DNA from: Hellea sp.
GTDB lineage: Bacteria; Pseudomonadota; Alphaproteobacteria; Caulobacterales; Maricaulaceae
Reading direction: 5' to 3'
NCBI GenBank assembly: GCA_029250925.1
Contig: JAQXEH010000012.1
Span: 1-64,000, forward strand
Length of the DNA: 64,000 nucleotides
In this document: positions 52,312 through 61,612 of the stretch, piece after piece
How the letters are laid out: each line of letters begins with the position of its first letter
How positions within the stretch are numbered: the first letter of the stretch is position 1
Position numbers and translations under genes: made by a program
The notes under the pieces: generated by a model
Told to the model about the DNA's origin: nothing
The model's input: only the letters and a program-made list of their open reading frames with translations
Database searches by the model: none

Positions 52312-53394
52312 TTGAGTTTTATAAACAAAATATTATACCCAGTAATTCTCATGTTCACTATCCTCCCGCAATTATCAAGTGCGCAAGATGAAGGAGCTAA
52401 CCACACTTTCTCTGATATCAATCTAGAAAATAAAAAAATTATAGCAAATCTTTCTATTGCTGATTTGGTTGAAGAAGTTAGTCCATCTGTTGTTAATATA
52501 ACTGTGTCATACATACCAGATTCACCTCAAGCGACCGGATATGGTTCAGGTTTTATAATTTCAGCCAATAAAGAGGTTGTTACTAATTTTCATCTTGTTG
52601 ATAATGTTGATAAAATTGAAATTGAGCTCAATGATGGAAAAATATACCCAGCAACAATACTTGGTACTGATGAAGAGACCGATTTAGCTTTACTCCAATT
52701 GCAAACAGATTTTACTCTTCCATATCTCAGTTTGCCTAAAAATACTAAAAATAGAGTTGGTGAATGGGTTTTTGCAATAGGTAACCCATATGGAATGGGC
52801 CAATCAGTGAGTTTAGGTGTAATATCCGCAATAGGCAGGGCAAGAGAGAATGGTGGCTCATATATTGATTATATTCAGACTGACGCGAGTATTAATAAGG
52901 GAAATTCCGGTGGTCCATTAATAAATCTAAAAGGTGAGGTTATTGGAGTGAATTCTGCTATATATTCGCCAACGGGTGCAAATATTGGAATTGCATTTGT
53001 AATACCGCTAAAAGTTGTAAAAAATGTAATTACTGGAATACGAGACTATGGCCGTATGAAGCGTGGTTACATAGGCGTAATACTTAAAACTGAAAAATTT
53101 CAGGTAGAGGGTGAAAGCCCAAATTATTCGCTAAATTCTTTATATGGAGCTACAATTAAAAAAATAATACCAAAAAGTCCTTCATATTCATTTGGTTTAA
53201 AAGAAGGAGACATCATACTTGATATTAATGGAAGCACAATTCGAGACGCCACTCAAGCTACTCGCTTGATAGGTGCTCTAAAACCAAATGAATTAATTGA
53301 TATAATCATAAGGCGAAGAAATAAGACTTATAAATTTAAGGTAATGATTGGAGAACGTCCAAGTAAAAGTACTCTGGAGTCCTTTAATGATTAG
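52312..53394 (+). CDS. Periplasmic trypsin-like serine protease with one PDZ domain
   Basis: This DegS/DegP-like protease of about 361 residues has a signal sequence or anchor (about residues 1-25, LSSAQ). Its catalytic triad is H94 (VVTNFHLVDN), D124 (DEETDLALLQL) and S199 (NKGNSGGPLINL). One C-terminal PDZ domain spans about 270-345. The start is TTG 52312 with TGGAGG five bases upstream; upstream candidates lack a site. One PDZ makes it DegS-like rather than DegP. It lies 45 bp before a response regulator and histidine kinase, suggesting envelope-stress control. Confidence 0.87.
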   Translation: MSFINKILYPVILMFTILPQLSSAQDEGANHTFSDINLENKKIIANLSIADLVEEVSPSVVNITVSYIPDSPQATGYGSGFIISANKEVVTNFHLVDNVDKIEIELNDGKIYPATILGTDEETDLALLQLQTDFTLPYLSLPKNTKNRVGEWVFAIGNPYGMGQSVSLGVISAIGRARENGGSYIDYIQTDASINKGNSGGPLINLKGEVIGVNSAIYSPTGANIGIAFVIPLKVVKNVITGIRDYGRMKRGYIGVILKTEKFQVEGESPNYSLNSLYGATIKKIIPKSPSYSFGLKEGDIILDINGSTIRDATQATRLIGALKPNELIDIIIRRRNKTYKFKVMIGERPSKSTLESFND

Positions 53395-53439
53395 CCATTT
53401 ATATATATTTATAGGATAGGTTTAATTTAGGAGATCTAA

Positions 53440-54111
53440 ATGAGAATATTAGTTATAGAGGATGACAAAGTGGCTGCTGAATATGTCCGAAAGGGATTAA
53501 TGGAAGCTGGGCATGTAATCGACATAGCCAACGATGGAGACTTAGGCTTAGAAATGGCGCGAGCTTCGGATTATGATGTATTGGTTATCGACCGAATGCT
53601 GCCAAAAATGAATGGTTTGGATATATTGAAAGATTTGCGTGCTAGTAAAGATAGTACACCAGTTTTAATTTTGTCAGCCCTTGGCGAAGTGGACCATAGA
53701 GTTGAAGGATTGAGGGCTGGAGGTGATGATTATCTTGCTAAGCCCTATTCATTTACGGAGCTTCTGGCGCGAATTGAAGCTATTGGCCGTAGAAGTGACC
53801 CTTCTGGAGGAGTAGCAAATCTCAAAGTTGGTGAACTAGAAATGAACCTTTTATCAAGAACTGTAAAAAGAGAAGGAGAAAAAATATTACTCCAACCTCG
53901 AGAGTTCCGCTTATTAGAATGTTTAATGAGAAATTCTGGAAGGGTTGTCACACGAACAATGTTATTGGAAAAAGTATGGGATTACCATTTTGATCCACAA
54001 ACTAATGTTATAGATGTTCACATCTCCAGATTGAGATCTAAAATCGATAAAGATTTTTCTGTTCCTTTGTTGCATACCATAAGAGGAGCTGGTTATTGTT
54101 TGCAGGAATAG
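53440..54111 (+). CDS. OmpR-family response regulator
   Basis: This DNA-binding regulator of 223 residues has a receiver domain (about 1-118) with the phospho-acceptor aspartate D51 in VLVIDRMLPKMNG, the acidic pair IEDD near residue 8, and the K of LAKPYSFTEL. A winged-helix trans_reg_C domain follows (about 125-222, with LQPREFRLLECLMRNSGRVVTR). It belongs with the histidine kinase 26 bp downstream and the protease upstream. Confidence 0.94.
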   Translation: MRILVIEDDKVAAEYVRKGLMEAGHVIDIANDGDLGLEMARASDYDVLVIDRMLPKMNGLDILKDLRASKDSTPVLILSALGEVDHRVEGLRAGGDDYLAKPYSFTELLARIEAIGRRSDPSGGVANLKVGELEMNLLSRTVKREGEKILLQPREFRLLECLMRNSGRVVTRTMLLEKVWDYHFDPQTNVIDVHISRLRSKIDKDFSVPLLHTIRGAGYCLQE

Positions 54112-54137
54112 TAAATTACCAATAACCTTTCTTCTTG

Positions 54138-55583
54138 ATGATTAAAAATTTTAGTAAAATATATAAAAATACACTTTTCAGATTATCCTTGCTTGGCGCT
54201 TTGCTATTTGTTTTATCGCTAATGGTAGTAGCCGTTTCTGTATATTATGTGACCGTTACAGCTGAGTTGAACCGAATTGATAAACTAGTAGAAACCGAAC
54301 ATTCCGAAATCCAGAAAATATATGATGAGAGTGGATTTCAAGCAGTAGAACGTGAGGTTACTTTACGGACTGCTTCCAGTGAAGGTCTTTATGGATTAGT
54401 CAACAAACGTGTAGCCATAGGTAATTTATTTTTTCAGGAAGTTACCAAAGAGGATGGTGAATTACCTTTGCTAACTGGACTTCAAGCTGATGAGTTTAAT
54501 AAGGTTGCTTTTTTATATAGCAACCCACTCAGCGAAGAAAATGATTTTAAGGATAGACGCGCTAGAGCCTTGGTGGGGCCGATAAGAACTGGAAATGGCG
54601 TAGCTGCAATTTTGATTGTTGGCCGCGATGTCGAAGGAACTATGAGGGTAGGGCTTAAGGTTAGAAACGCTATATTTATGTCTTCATGCATAGCATTAAT
54701 TTTAGGTTTAATATCGAGTTGGTTTCTTTCAAAACGATTTACTCGCCGTGTTGATGCTTTTAATAAATTAGCTGATGATGTTAGATCGGGTAATCTGAAT
54801 AGACGGGCACCAAGAAATTATTCACATGATGAGATGGACTTGTTGGCCGAACATTTAAATGGAATGCTTGACCATATTGAACGTTTAATGCAGTCCATGA
54901 AGTATGCTGGTGATAGCGTTGCACATGACCTTAAAACACCATTAACGAGACTGAGGACTCGTTTAGAAAGTGCGGGTATTGAAAGGCATAATACTCAAGA
55001 TGCAGAGATATTTTTTTCTGCAGCTGAAGATGCTAATGAGTTATTAAAAACATTTGATAATATTTTGAGAATATCAAGACTTAAAACTGGTGAGCGCAGA
55101 GAATTATTAATTGATATCGATCCAAAAACCCTCCTTGATGATCTCACTGATTTATATGAACCCTCTTGTGAAAGTGCTGGTTTGGAGTTCCATGCACTCA
55201 CTACTGAGGGACATATTATCAGAGCTGACAGAGGATTATTGTCACAAGCTGTCTCGAATTTAATTGAGAATGCAATAAAATACACACCCAAAGGTGGGAA
55301 AGTAAGACTTGAATTATTAAAAAATAGTACAGGGTCAGTTGAAATATCTGTATGCGATAATGGACTAGGTATTCCTCGAGAGGACCGGGAGCGTGTTAAA
55401 GCCCGTTTTGTCAGATTAGATAAAAGCCGTACTCACCCTGGGAACGGATTGGGCTTATCTCTGGTTGATGCTGTTGCTAACTTTCATAATGCTGACTTTA
55501 TTATTAGCAGTATAGATGACCATAATGTCAAGCGCCCGGGACTGAAAGCGGCAATCATTTTCCCAAAAAATAAAATCAAGTAA
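54138..55583 (+). CDS. Sensor histidine kinase
   Basis: This membrane kinase of about 481 residues has a first transmembrane helix (about 14-37), a periplasmic sensor region (about 38-175), a second helix (about 178-198), a HAMP linker, a HisKA domain with H263 in SVAHDLKTPLTRLR, and a HATPase_c domain (N box NLIENAIKYT, G boxes DNGLGI and GNGLGLSLV). The start is ATG 54138; the TTG three bases before is less likely. It pairs with the OmpR-like regulator. Confidence 0.93.
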   Translation: MIKNFSKIYKNTLFRLSLLGALLFVLSLMVVAVSVYYVTVTAELNRIDKLVETEHSEIQKIYDESGFQAVEREVTLRTASSEGLYGLVNKRVAIGNLFFQEVTKEDGELPLLTGLQADEFNKVAFLYSNPLSEENDFKDRRARALVGPIRTGNGVAAILIVGRDVEGTMRVGLKVRNAIFMSSCIALILGLISSWFLSKRFTRRVDAFNKLADDVRSGNLNRRAPRNYSHDEMDLLAEHLNGMLDHIERLMQSMKYAGDSVAHDLKTPLTRLRTRLESAGIERHNTQDAEIFFSAAEDANELLKTFDNILRISRLKTGERRELLIDIDPKTLLDDLTDLYEPSCESAGLEFHALTTEGHIIRADRGLLSQAVSNLIENAIKYTPKGGKVRLELLKNSTGSVEISVCDNGLGIPREDRERVKARFVRLDKSRTHPGNGLGLSLVDAVANFHNADFIISSIDDHNVKRPGLKAAIIFPKNKIK

Positions 55584-55590
55584 TTCAATT

Positions 55591-55620
55591 GTAAAGATTT
55601 ATATAAAAGTATAAATTTAC
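55591..55620. terminator. Hairpin between the histidine kinase and pepN ends
   Basis: GTAAA-ATTTATA and TATAAAT-TTTAC pair with one bulged G and a six-base loop. The right arm includes the pepN stop codon. It lies eight bases after the kinase stop, as at other convergent junctions here; no strong T run. Confidence 0.45.
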
Positions 55621-58208
55621 CCAAGTATTTTCGTTGTAATTTCAAGAATATTGCTGGAGGGATTTGCATTTATAATAGTTTTAAGTAACGATTTAATTTT
55701 GATTTGACGGTCATTATCAAGTTTTTCTACAACTTCAAAAACACCTAAAAGTCTTGATGCTACCGATGGATTTACCCTATCTATTTTTAATATCTGATCA
55801 ATAAAAAATTCATATCCAGTTCCGTCTTCTTTGTGAAAAATGATAGTATTTTCGGCTGAAAAACTACCCAACACAGCTCTTACACGATTAGGATTTGTTA
55901 TTTCAAATAACTTATGCTGGGTTAATTCTATGATTGCACTTAATCCTCGTTTATGGTTTCTGCTAGCCTGTAATGAGAACCACTTGTCAAGTACTAGTGG
56001 GTTATTTTTCCATTTATTGTAAAATAAATCAATAGAATCGTTTGCTAGTTCTCTATCAAAGATATCAAGAGAGTGTAATGACGAAAGCTCATCTGTCATA
56101 TTAGTTGCTTCATGAAATTGTTTGATTGCTATTTCTTTAGTGACTGGGTCATGCCGTGAGGCCAGCAGAAATAAACAAAGATTTTTTAGTGCGCGATCAC
56201 TGATTGAAGACATGCTTTTTGTATTTGGACTATTTTTATTAAGCCTTAAATAAGTTTCGACTAATTCTTCGCGTGAAGAATTAGCAATTTCTTTATTAAG
56301 CCAATTACGTGCTAGTTGCACAGCAATTGGATTTACTTTTGTATTTGCGTTTAGTATTTCATTTTGATTGGGTATGGTAAGAACAAGTGTTTTAAATGCA
56401 TTATTCAGGTTATTATTGTTTAGAATATTGTTAACAGTCCTTGTGTAACAATCTAGTGGCTTTCCAAGGTCTGGGCTATTATTGTACGTTATTAACTTGG
56501 AAGCACTACTGATTAATGTTCGTGATATAATTTGTCCAGATTCCCAACGATTAAAATCATTTTCATCGCTCTCCATTAGACGAAGCGTATCATCAATGTT
56601 TTGTTTAAAATGTAGATTAATTGGAGCAGAAAAGTCTTGAAGAATAGAAATGCTAAAATCCTTATCTGGATATTTTATTGAAACCGTTTTTGTGAAGCCA
56701 TCCATTACAGTCAGTCTTTGCTTTGAAATTGGTCCTTTATTACCAATGATTTGCCATTTAATCGGTATGACTTGAGCTTCCTTTTTTTTACCGGTGGAAT
56801 TAGTTGTTAAAATTTGATTGAAGGTTAACTCAAGCTTATCTTTATTTTTCACATATGAAACGTGAACTTGTGGTGTACCGGATTGGTTGTACCATAACAA
56901 AAATTGATCTAGGTTTGTGTCTGAAGCTTCTGCAAAGCAGTTAATAAAATCTTCTATAGTTACTGCTAGCCCATCTAGTTTTTTAAAGTAAAGGTCACAA
57001 CCCGCGCGGAAATGATCTGGTCCCAGTAGTGTTTTGAGCATACGAACAATTTCAGCCCCTTTTTCATAGACAGTAGATGTATAAAAGTTATCTATTTTTA
57101 TATAACTGTCTGGTCTTACAGCATGAGATAGCGGTCCAGAGTCTTCAGAAAACTGAAATTTACGTAACCTTTTAACATCTTTAATTCTTTGAACGGTAGC
57201 CCCTCGCATGTCTGCCGAGAACTCTTGATCACGAAAGACGGTAAAGCCTTCTTTAAGGCAAAGTTGGAACCAATCACGACAGGTTATTCTGTTTCCAGTC
57301 CAATTGTGAAAATATTCATGGGCAACTATCGATTCTATTCTTTCATAATTTAAATCTGTAGTAGTTTTTTCATCAGCTAAAAGTAAAGATGAGTTAAAGA
57401 TGTTTAACCCTTTGTTCTCCATTGCTCCAAAGTTAAAATCCCTGATGGCAACAATCATAAATCTATCTAAATCATATTCACGTCCAAAATTATCCTCATC
57501 CCATTTCATAGCCATTTTAAGGCTTTTCATTGCAAATTCAGCTTGTTGTTGTAATCCAGGATCAACAAAGATACTCAATAGTATTTTTCGTTTATTCATC
57601 GTGGTAAACGAGCTTTCTAAAATATCAAACTTTCCTGCTACCAGAGCAAATAGGTATGCAGGCTTTGGAAATGGGTCTTCCCATACTGCGAAGTGTTGAC
57701 CTCTGGGGAGTTCACCACTTTCGATCATATTTCCATTTGCTAGAAGATAGGGGCAGTCATTTTTATTAGCTGTAATTTTAACTTTGAATTTGGATAATAC
57801 ATCTGGACGATCTAGATAGTATGTAATTCTGCGGAAACCTTCTGCTTCGCACTGGGTACAGAATTTATTGTCGGATACATAAAGCCCCATTAAGGCATTA
57901 TTAATCGAGGGATTTATTGTGTTAATTATTTCGAGTGAAAACTTATTAGGAGTGTCATTAATTATTAGTTTTGAGTTGGTTATTTTATATTGTTCTTTTC
58001 CAAGAAGCTTATTGTTTATTTTCACGGATATGAGGTCAATGTTTTCACCATCAAGAACAAGAGGGCCTTGAGAAAGGCGCGAAATTTGCATTGTATTTTT
58101 TACAATTGTGTTTGTTTTTTCTAATTGGAAGTCCAGATAAACATTATTAACTTCAAAATTTGGTTTGGTATAGTCGGCTAAATTAATTACTTTAGGTGAT
58201 AAGTTCAT
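55617..58208 (-). CDS. pepN: Aminopeptidase N (M1 family)
   Basis: PepN is a broad zinc aminopeptidase of 863 residues. It has the substrate N-terminus recognition loop GAMENKGLNIFN, the zinc motif HEYFHNWTGNR with the third ligand E in LKEGFTVFRDQEFS, and a catalytic tyrosine region (TVYEKGAEIVRML). The C-terminal DUF3458-type helical domain (about residues 540-860) closes the active site as in Escherichia coli PepN. No signal peptide is seen, so it is probably cytoplasmic. It is divergent from typA with 127 bp between. Confidence 0.95.
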   Translation of the reverse strand: MNLSPKVINLADYTKPNFEVNNVYLDFQLEKTNTIVKNTMQISRLSQGPLVLDGENIDLISVKINNKLLGKEQYKITNSKLIINDTPNKFSLEIINTINPSINNALMGLYVSDNKFCTQCEAEGFRRITYYLDRPDVLSKFKVKITANKNDCPYLLANGNMIESGELPRGQHFAVWEDPFPKPAYLFALVAGKFDILESSFTTMNKRKILLSIFVDPGLQQQAEFAMKSLKMAMKWDEDNFGREYDLDRFMIVAIRDFNFGAMENKGLNIFNSSLLLADEKTTTDLNYERIESIVAHEYFHNWTGNRITCRDWFQLCLKEGFTVFRDQEFSADMRGATVQRIKDVKRLRKFQFSEDSGPLSHAVRPDSYIKIDNFYTSTVYEKGAEIVRMLKTLLGPDHFRAGCDLYFKKLDGLAVTIEDFINCFAEASDTNLDQFLLWYNQSGTPQVHVSYVKNKDKLELTFNQILTTNSTGKKKEAQVIPIKWQIIGNKGPISKQRLTVMDGFTKTVSIKYPDKDFSISILQDFSAPINLHFKQNIDDTLRLMESDENDFNRWESGQIISRTLISSASKLITYNNSPDLGKPLDCYTRTVNNILNNNNLNNAFKTLVLTIPNQNEILNANTKVNPIAVQLARNWLNKEIANSSREELVETYLRLNKNSPNTKSMSSISDRALKNLCLFLLASRHDPVTKEIAIKQFHEATNMTDELSSLHSLDIFDRELANDSIDLFYNKWKNNPLVLDKWFSLQASRNHKRGLSAIIELTQHKLFEITNPNRVRAVLGSFSAENTIIFHKEDGTGYEFFIDQILKIDRVNPSVASRLLGVFEVVEKLDNDRQIKIKSLLKTIINANPSSNILEITTKILG

Positions 58209-58335
58209 TTTCTACATCCATCCTTATTTTATTTCCTTATTTGCTGAACTGAAATGTAAATACAAGAAAGATTTTGTTCTTGCCTTTTGCCCACTATTCG
58301 CTACTGCGACGCAAAGAAGATAGGGTTTATAGAAT

Positions 58336-60189
58336 ATGACTAATAGTATTCAAACATTACGAAATGTTGCGATTGTTGCTCACGTTGACCATGGTAAAAC
58401 TACCCTGGTCGATAAATTGCTAAGACAATCAGGTACACTTGACGAGCGTGGCGAACGTGAAGAGAGAGTCATGGACAGCAATGATATTGAAAAAGAACGA
58501 GGAATTACAATACTTGCTAAAAATACTGCTATTAAGTGGCATAATAAAAAAGATAAGTCCGATTGGCGCATTAATATAGTGGATACTCCGGGTCATGCTG
58601 ATTTTGGCGGGGAGGTAGAGCGAGTACTTTCAATGGTCGACTCAGTTGTATTGTTGGTTGATGCTGTTGAGGGTCCTATGCCGCAAACGACGTTTGTTAC
58701 AAAAAAAGCTCTTGCACAGGGTTTAAAGCCAATAGTTGTTGTAAACAAGATTGATAGAAATGGATCTCGCCCCGATTGGGCAGTTGACCAAACATTTGAT
58801 TTGTTTGATAGATTGGGAGCCTCTGATGATCAGCTGGACTTCCCAGTTGTCTATGCTTCTGCATTAAATGGCTGGGCTTCCAATACTATTGACAATGTTG
58901 ATGGGGATATGACGGCTTTGTTTGAAGCTATTATAAATCACGCGCCGGTACCAGATGTTGATCCAGATGGTGACTTGCAGCTTCAAGTGTCTGCCCTTGA
59001 TTATAATAGCTACACTGGCGTTATAGGCATAGGTAGAGTGGTACGAGGCACATTGAAAAAAAATCAAACTGTTGTGGTTTCTAAACCTGATAGCTCTGTT
59101 CGAAAGGCCAAGGTTGCATCACTTTTTGGTTTTATGGGACTTGAGAGAGTAGAAGCTGATTATGTATCTGCAGGTGACATATGTTGTTTCACTGGCATTG
59201 ATAAACTCGAGATATCAGATACGATCTGTGACCCAGAAAATATTGAAAATCTACCCCCATTGAGTGTTGATGAACCAACAATATCAATGACTTTTCAAGT
59301 TAATGACTCTCCATTTGCTGGAAGAGATGGCAAATATGTTACATCTAGGAATATAAATGATCGTTTGCAAAAAGAGTTAATTCATAACGTTGCACTGCGA
59401 GTTACTCAATTAGAGGAAGCTGATAAATTTCGTGTTTCTGGCAGAGGAGAGCTTCACCTGTCTATTCTTATCGAAAATATGCGTAGGGAAGGGTACGAGT
59501 TAGCGATATCTAGGCCTCAAGTTATAAATAAAGAAGTTGAAGGTATTTTGTGTGAACCATGGGAAGTACTTACTGTTGATGTTGATTCTGATCATCAAGG
59601 TTCGATTATGGAAAAGCTAGGAGAGAGAAAAGGCTTGCTTAAAGATATGGTGCCTGATGGTAAGGGACGGGTGCGCCTAGATTATGAAATTCCAACCAGG
59701 GGTTTGATTGGTTTTAGATCTGAGTTTTTGACATTAACATCCGGTACAGGTTTACTCTATCATAACTTTGATGCTTATAAACCCAGAACTAATGCTGGTA
59801 TAGGGAGAAGGCAAAAAGGAGTCTTAGTCTCTAAAGATTCCGGAAAAGCTGCTGGATTTGCTTTGTGGAACCTACAAGAGCGTGGGAAAATGTTTATTGG
59901 CCACGCAGAAGAAGTTTATGAAGGAATGATTGTAGGCATAAATTCTCGTGATAACGATTTAGTCGTAAATCCCCTGAAGGGTAAGCAGCTCACCAATGTA
60001 AGAGCTTCAGGTACAGATGAGGCAGTAGTATTAACTACTCCAATCAATGTTACTTTAGAATATGCCTTGGAGTTTATTAATGATGATGAATTAGTCGAGG
60101 TTACTCCTAACAGCATAAGAATACGTAAGCGCTATTTGTTGGAGCATGAACGCAAAAAAGAGTCTCGCCGAATTGAAGCTATAATCTAG
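58336..60189 (+). CDS. typA: Ribosome-associated GTPase TypA/BipA
   Basis: TypA/BipA is a 617-residue translational GTPase that binds the 70S ribosome and helps 50S assembly and stress adaptation. It has G1 AHVDHGKTTLVDKLL, switch I with KERGITILAKNT, G3 DTPGHADFGGEVERV, G4 NKIDR and G5 SALNGWA. Domain II, two alpha/beta domains and the BipA-specific C-terminal domain (about residues 400-600) follow. It is single-copy here with a probable promoter in the divergent gap to pepN. Confidence 0.96.
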   Translation: MTNSIQTLRNVAIVAHVDHGKTTLVDKLLRQSGTLDERGEREERVMDSNDIEKERGITILAKNTAIKWHNKKDKSDWRINIVDTPGHADFGGEVERVLSMVDSVVLLVDAVEGPMPQTTFVTKKALAQGLKPIVVVNKIDRNGSRPDWAVDQTFDLFDRLGASDDQLDFPVVYASALNGWASNTIDNVDGDMTALFEAIINHAPVPDVDPDGDLQLQVSALDYNSYTGVIGIGRVVRGTLKKNQTVVVSKPDSSVRKAKVASLFGFMGLERVEADYVSAGDICCFTGIDKLEISDTICDPENIENLPPLSVDEPTISMTFQVNDSPFAGRDGKYVTSRNINDRLQKELIHNVALRVTQLEEADKFRVSGRGELHLSILIENMRREGYELAISRPQVINKEVEGILCEPWEVLTVDVDSDHQGSIMEKLGERKGLLKDMVPDGKGRVRLDYEIPTRGLIGFRSEFLTLTSGTGLLYHNFDAYKPRTNAGIGRRQKGVLVSKDSGKAAGFALWNLQERGKMFIGHAEEVYEGMIVGINSRDNDLVVNPLKGKQLTNVRASGTDEAVVLTTPINVTLEYALEFINDDELVEVTPNSIRIRKRYLLEHERKKESRRIEAII

Positions 60190-60246
60190 AGGTAATTTCT
60201 TCAGTTTTTTTTATTTAAGATTTGCAAACTAAGTTTATTTTTAATT

Positions 60247-60281
60247 CGTACTAAATAAGTGAATAAACTTAAACTAGTACG
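60247..60281 (+). promoter_or_regulatory. Hairpin in the leader of the sigma-factor gene
   Basis: CGTACTA (60247-60253) and TAGTACG (60275-60281) form an outer 7-bp stem, and AAGT/ACTT an inner one. The last base of the outer arm touches the GGA Shine-Dalgarno candidate before the ATG at 60290, so folding could limit translation. It may equally be the typA 3' end structure. Confidence 0.35.
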
Positions 60282-60289
60282 GATTTTTG

Positions 60290-60952
60290 ATGACTTTTGG
60301 AAATGAAGCTGTAATTATTGACAATATGTCAAACAATGAATCAAAATCATATTCAGATACAAGTCGCGCCTCCCCTAAAAGCCTCAGTGCAGCAAAAAGA
60401 GATGCTCAATGGCTATACTCAATATCCAATAATCAGGATGCACGAGCACTATCTGACTTATTTGAGATTTACGGTCCCAAACTCAAAGGTTGGTTAATGG
60501 CAAGAGGCGAAGGCAGTGGTACTTCTGAGGACATAGTTCAAGACGTTATGATCAAAGTTTGGACAAAAGCTGGAAGCTTTGACCCTGTAAAAGCAAGTTT
60601 TGCTACTTGGGTTTATCGCATGACTAGAAACCGTTGGATTGATCACAAAAGAAAGCACGGGCGAATGGATGTAAGGGACCCTGATTTGATGAAAATTATT
60701 GCCGATGACGAGGTTCAATCTGCTGAAGTTAACTTCATGGCTCAACAAAACTCGGATATTCTCAGAGAGCAGATCTCGCGCTTAACCAAAGCACAGCAAA
60801 TGGCTATTCGTATGGCCTTTATGGAATTCAAAACTCACAAAGAAATATCAGAAGAAACTGGATTGCCTTTAGGCACGGTGAAAACGCGTATTAGGAGCGC
60901 CATACAGGCTTTAAAAGCTAATATGGCTAAACACATAGGTCAAATGCAATGA
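60290..60952 (+). CDS. ECF-type RNA polymerase sigma factor
   Basis: This ECF sigma factor of about 220 residues has region 2 at about residues 50-115 (ALSDLFEIYGPKLKGWLMARG, EDIVQDVMIKVWTK, FATWVYRMTRNRWIDHKRK) and region 4 at about 155-215 (QMAIRMAFMEFKTHKEISEETGLPLGTVKTRIRSA). It is followed, with a four-base overlap, by a ChrR-like anti-sigma gene, the layout of RpoE/ChrR pairs that answer singlet oxygen and related photo-oxidative stress in Alphaproteobacteria. The start ATG 60290 has GGA six bases upstream; a longer frame begins with TTG three bases before. Confidence 0.91.
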   Translation: MTFGNEAVIIDNMSNNESKSYSDTSRASPKSLSAAKRDAQWLYSISNNQDARALSDLFEIYGPKLKGWLMARGEGSGTSEDIVQDVMIKVWTKAGSFDPVKASFATWVYRMTRNRWIDHKRKHGRMDVRDPDLMKIIADDEVQSAEVNFMAQQNSDILREQISRLTKAQQMAIRMAFMEFKTHKEISEETGLPLGTVKTRIRSAIQALKANMAKHIGQMQ

Positions 60953-61611
60953 TGCTCTCTATGGATAAAAAAATGAACACTTCAGAACATGCAATAACTG
61001 AGTACGCTGCAGGTAATCTTAGCCCTGCTAAACACGCTGTTGTAGCTTGTCAGAGTGAGATCTGTGAAGAAGTTTCAAGTCGTGTTGCGTTTCAGGAGCA
61101 AATTGCGGCATCTATGATTGAACAAGTGCAGACTAAGGCATTATCCCCTTTGTTTATGGGTAATGTTTTAGCAAATTTACCGCTTCAAGATGCACCATCT
61201 AGTGATACAAATTCAAAAAACAATGCTCCAGAAACTCTTAAACACCTACTAGGTTGTGGGTTGGATAAAATTAAGTGGAAGTCCCTCATACCGGGTGTAG
61301 CCGTTCACGACGTCCTAGGCGACAGGCACAACAAAACCGGTGATAGATTATATCTCTTGAAGGCTAAAGGGGGTATGCAGATGCCTAACCACGGCCACAA
61401 TGGTGAAGAATGGACACTTATTCTAAAAGGAAGTTATAATGTTGGCGACAAGAGTTTCGCTCGAGGAGATCTACACATTGAAGATGAAGACGAGATACAC
61501 AGTCCGCACATCAATGAAGGTGAGGATTGCATTTGCTTGGTTATGACGCAAGGTCCACTTAAAATGCAAAGCTTGGTTCCGAGGTTGCTTCAGCCTTTAA
61601 TTGGTATTTAA
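60949..61611 (+). CDS. ChrR-like anti-sigma factor with cupin domain
   Basis: This 220-residue protein has an N-terminal anti-sigma region (about residues 10-85; EYAAGNLSPAKHAVV) and a C-terminal ChrR cupin (about 95-210). The cupin keeps its zinc ligands HxHxxxE in PNHGHNGEEW and a distal His in EIHSPHI. The N-terminal zinc motif of ChrR (His-x3-Cys-x2-Cys) is not intact: the region reads VACQSEICEEV, without the expected His or second Cys. It overlaps the sigma gene by four bases and should hold it inactive until a redox signal. An internal ATG four codons in (MDKKMN) is an alternative start. Confidence 0.86.
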   Translation: MMLSMDKKMNTSEHAITEYAAGNLSPAKHAVVACQSEICEEVSSRVAFQEQIAASMIEQVQTKALSPLFMGNVLANLPLQDAPSSDTNSKNNAPETLKHLLGCGLDKIKWKSLIPGVAVHDVLGDRHNKTGDRLYLLKAKGGMQMPNHGHNGEEWTLILKGSYNVGDKSFARGDLHIEDEDEIHSPHINEGEDCICLVMTQGPLKMQSLVPRLLQPLIGI

Positions 61612-61612
61612 G

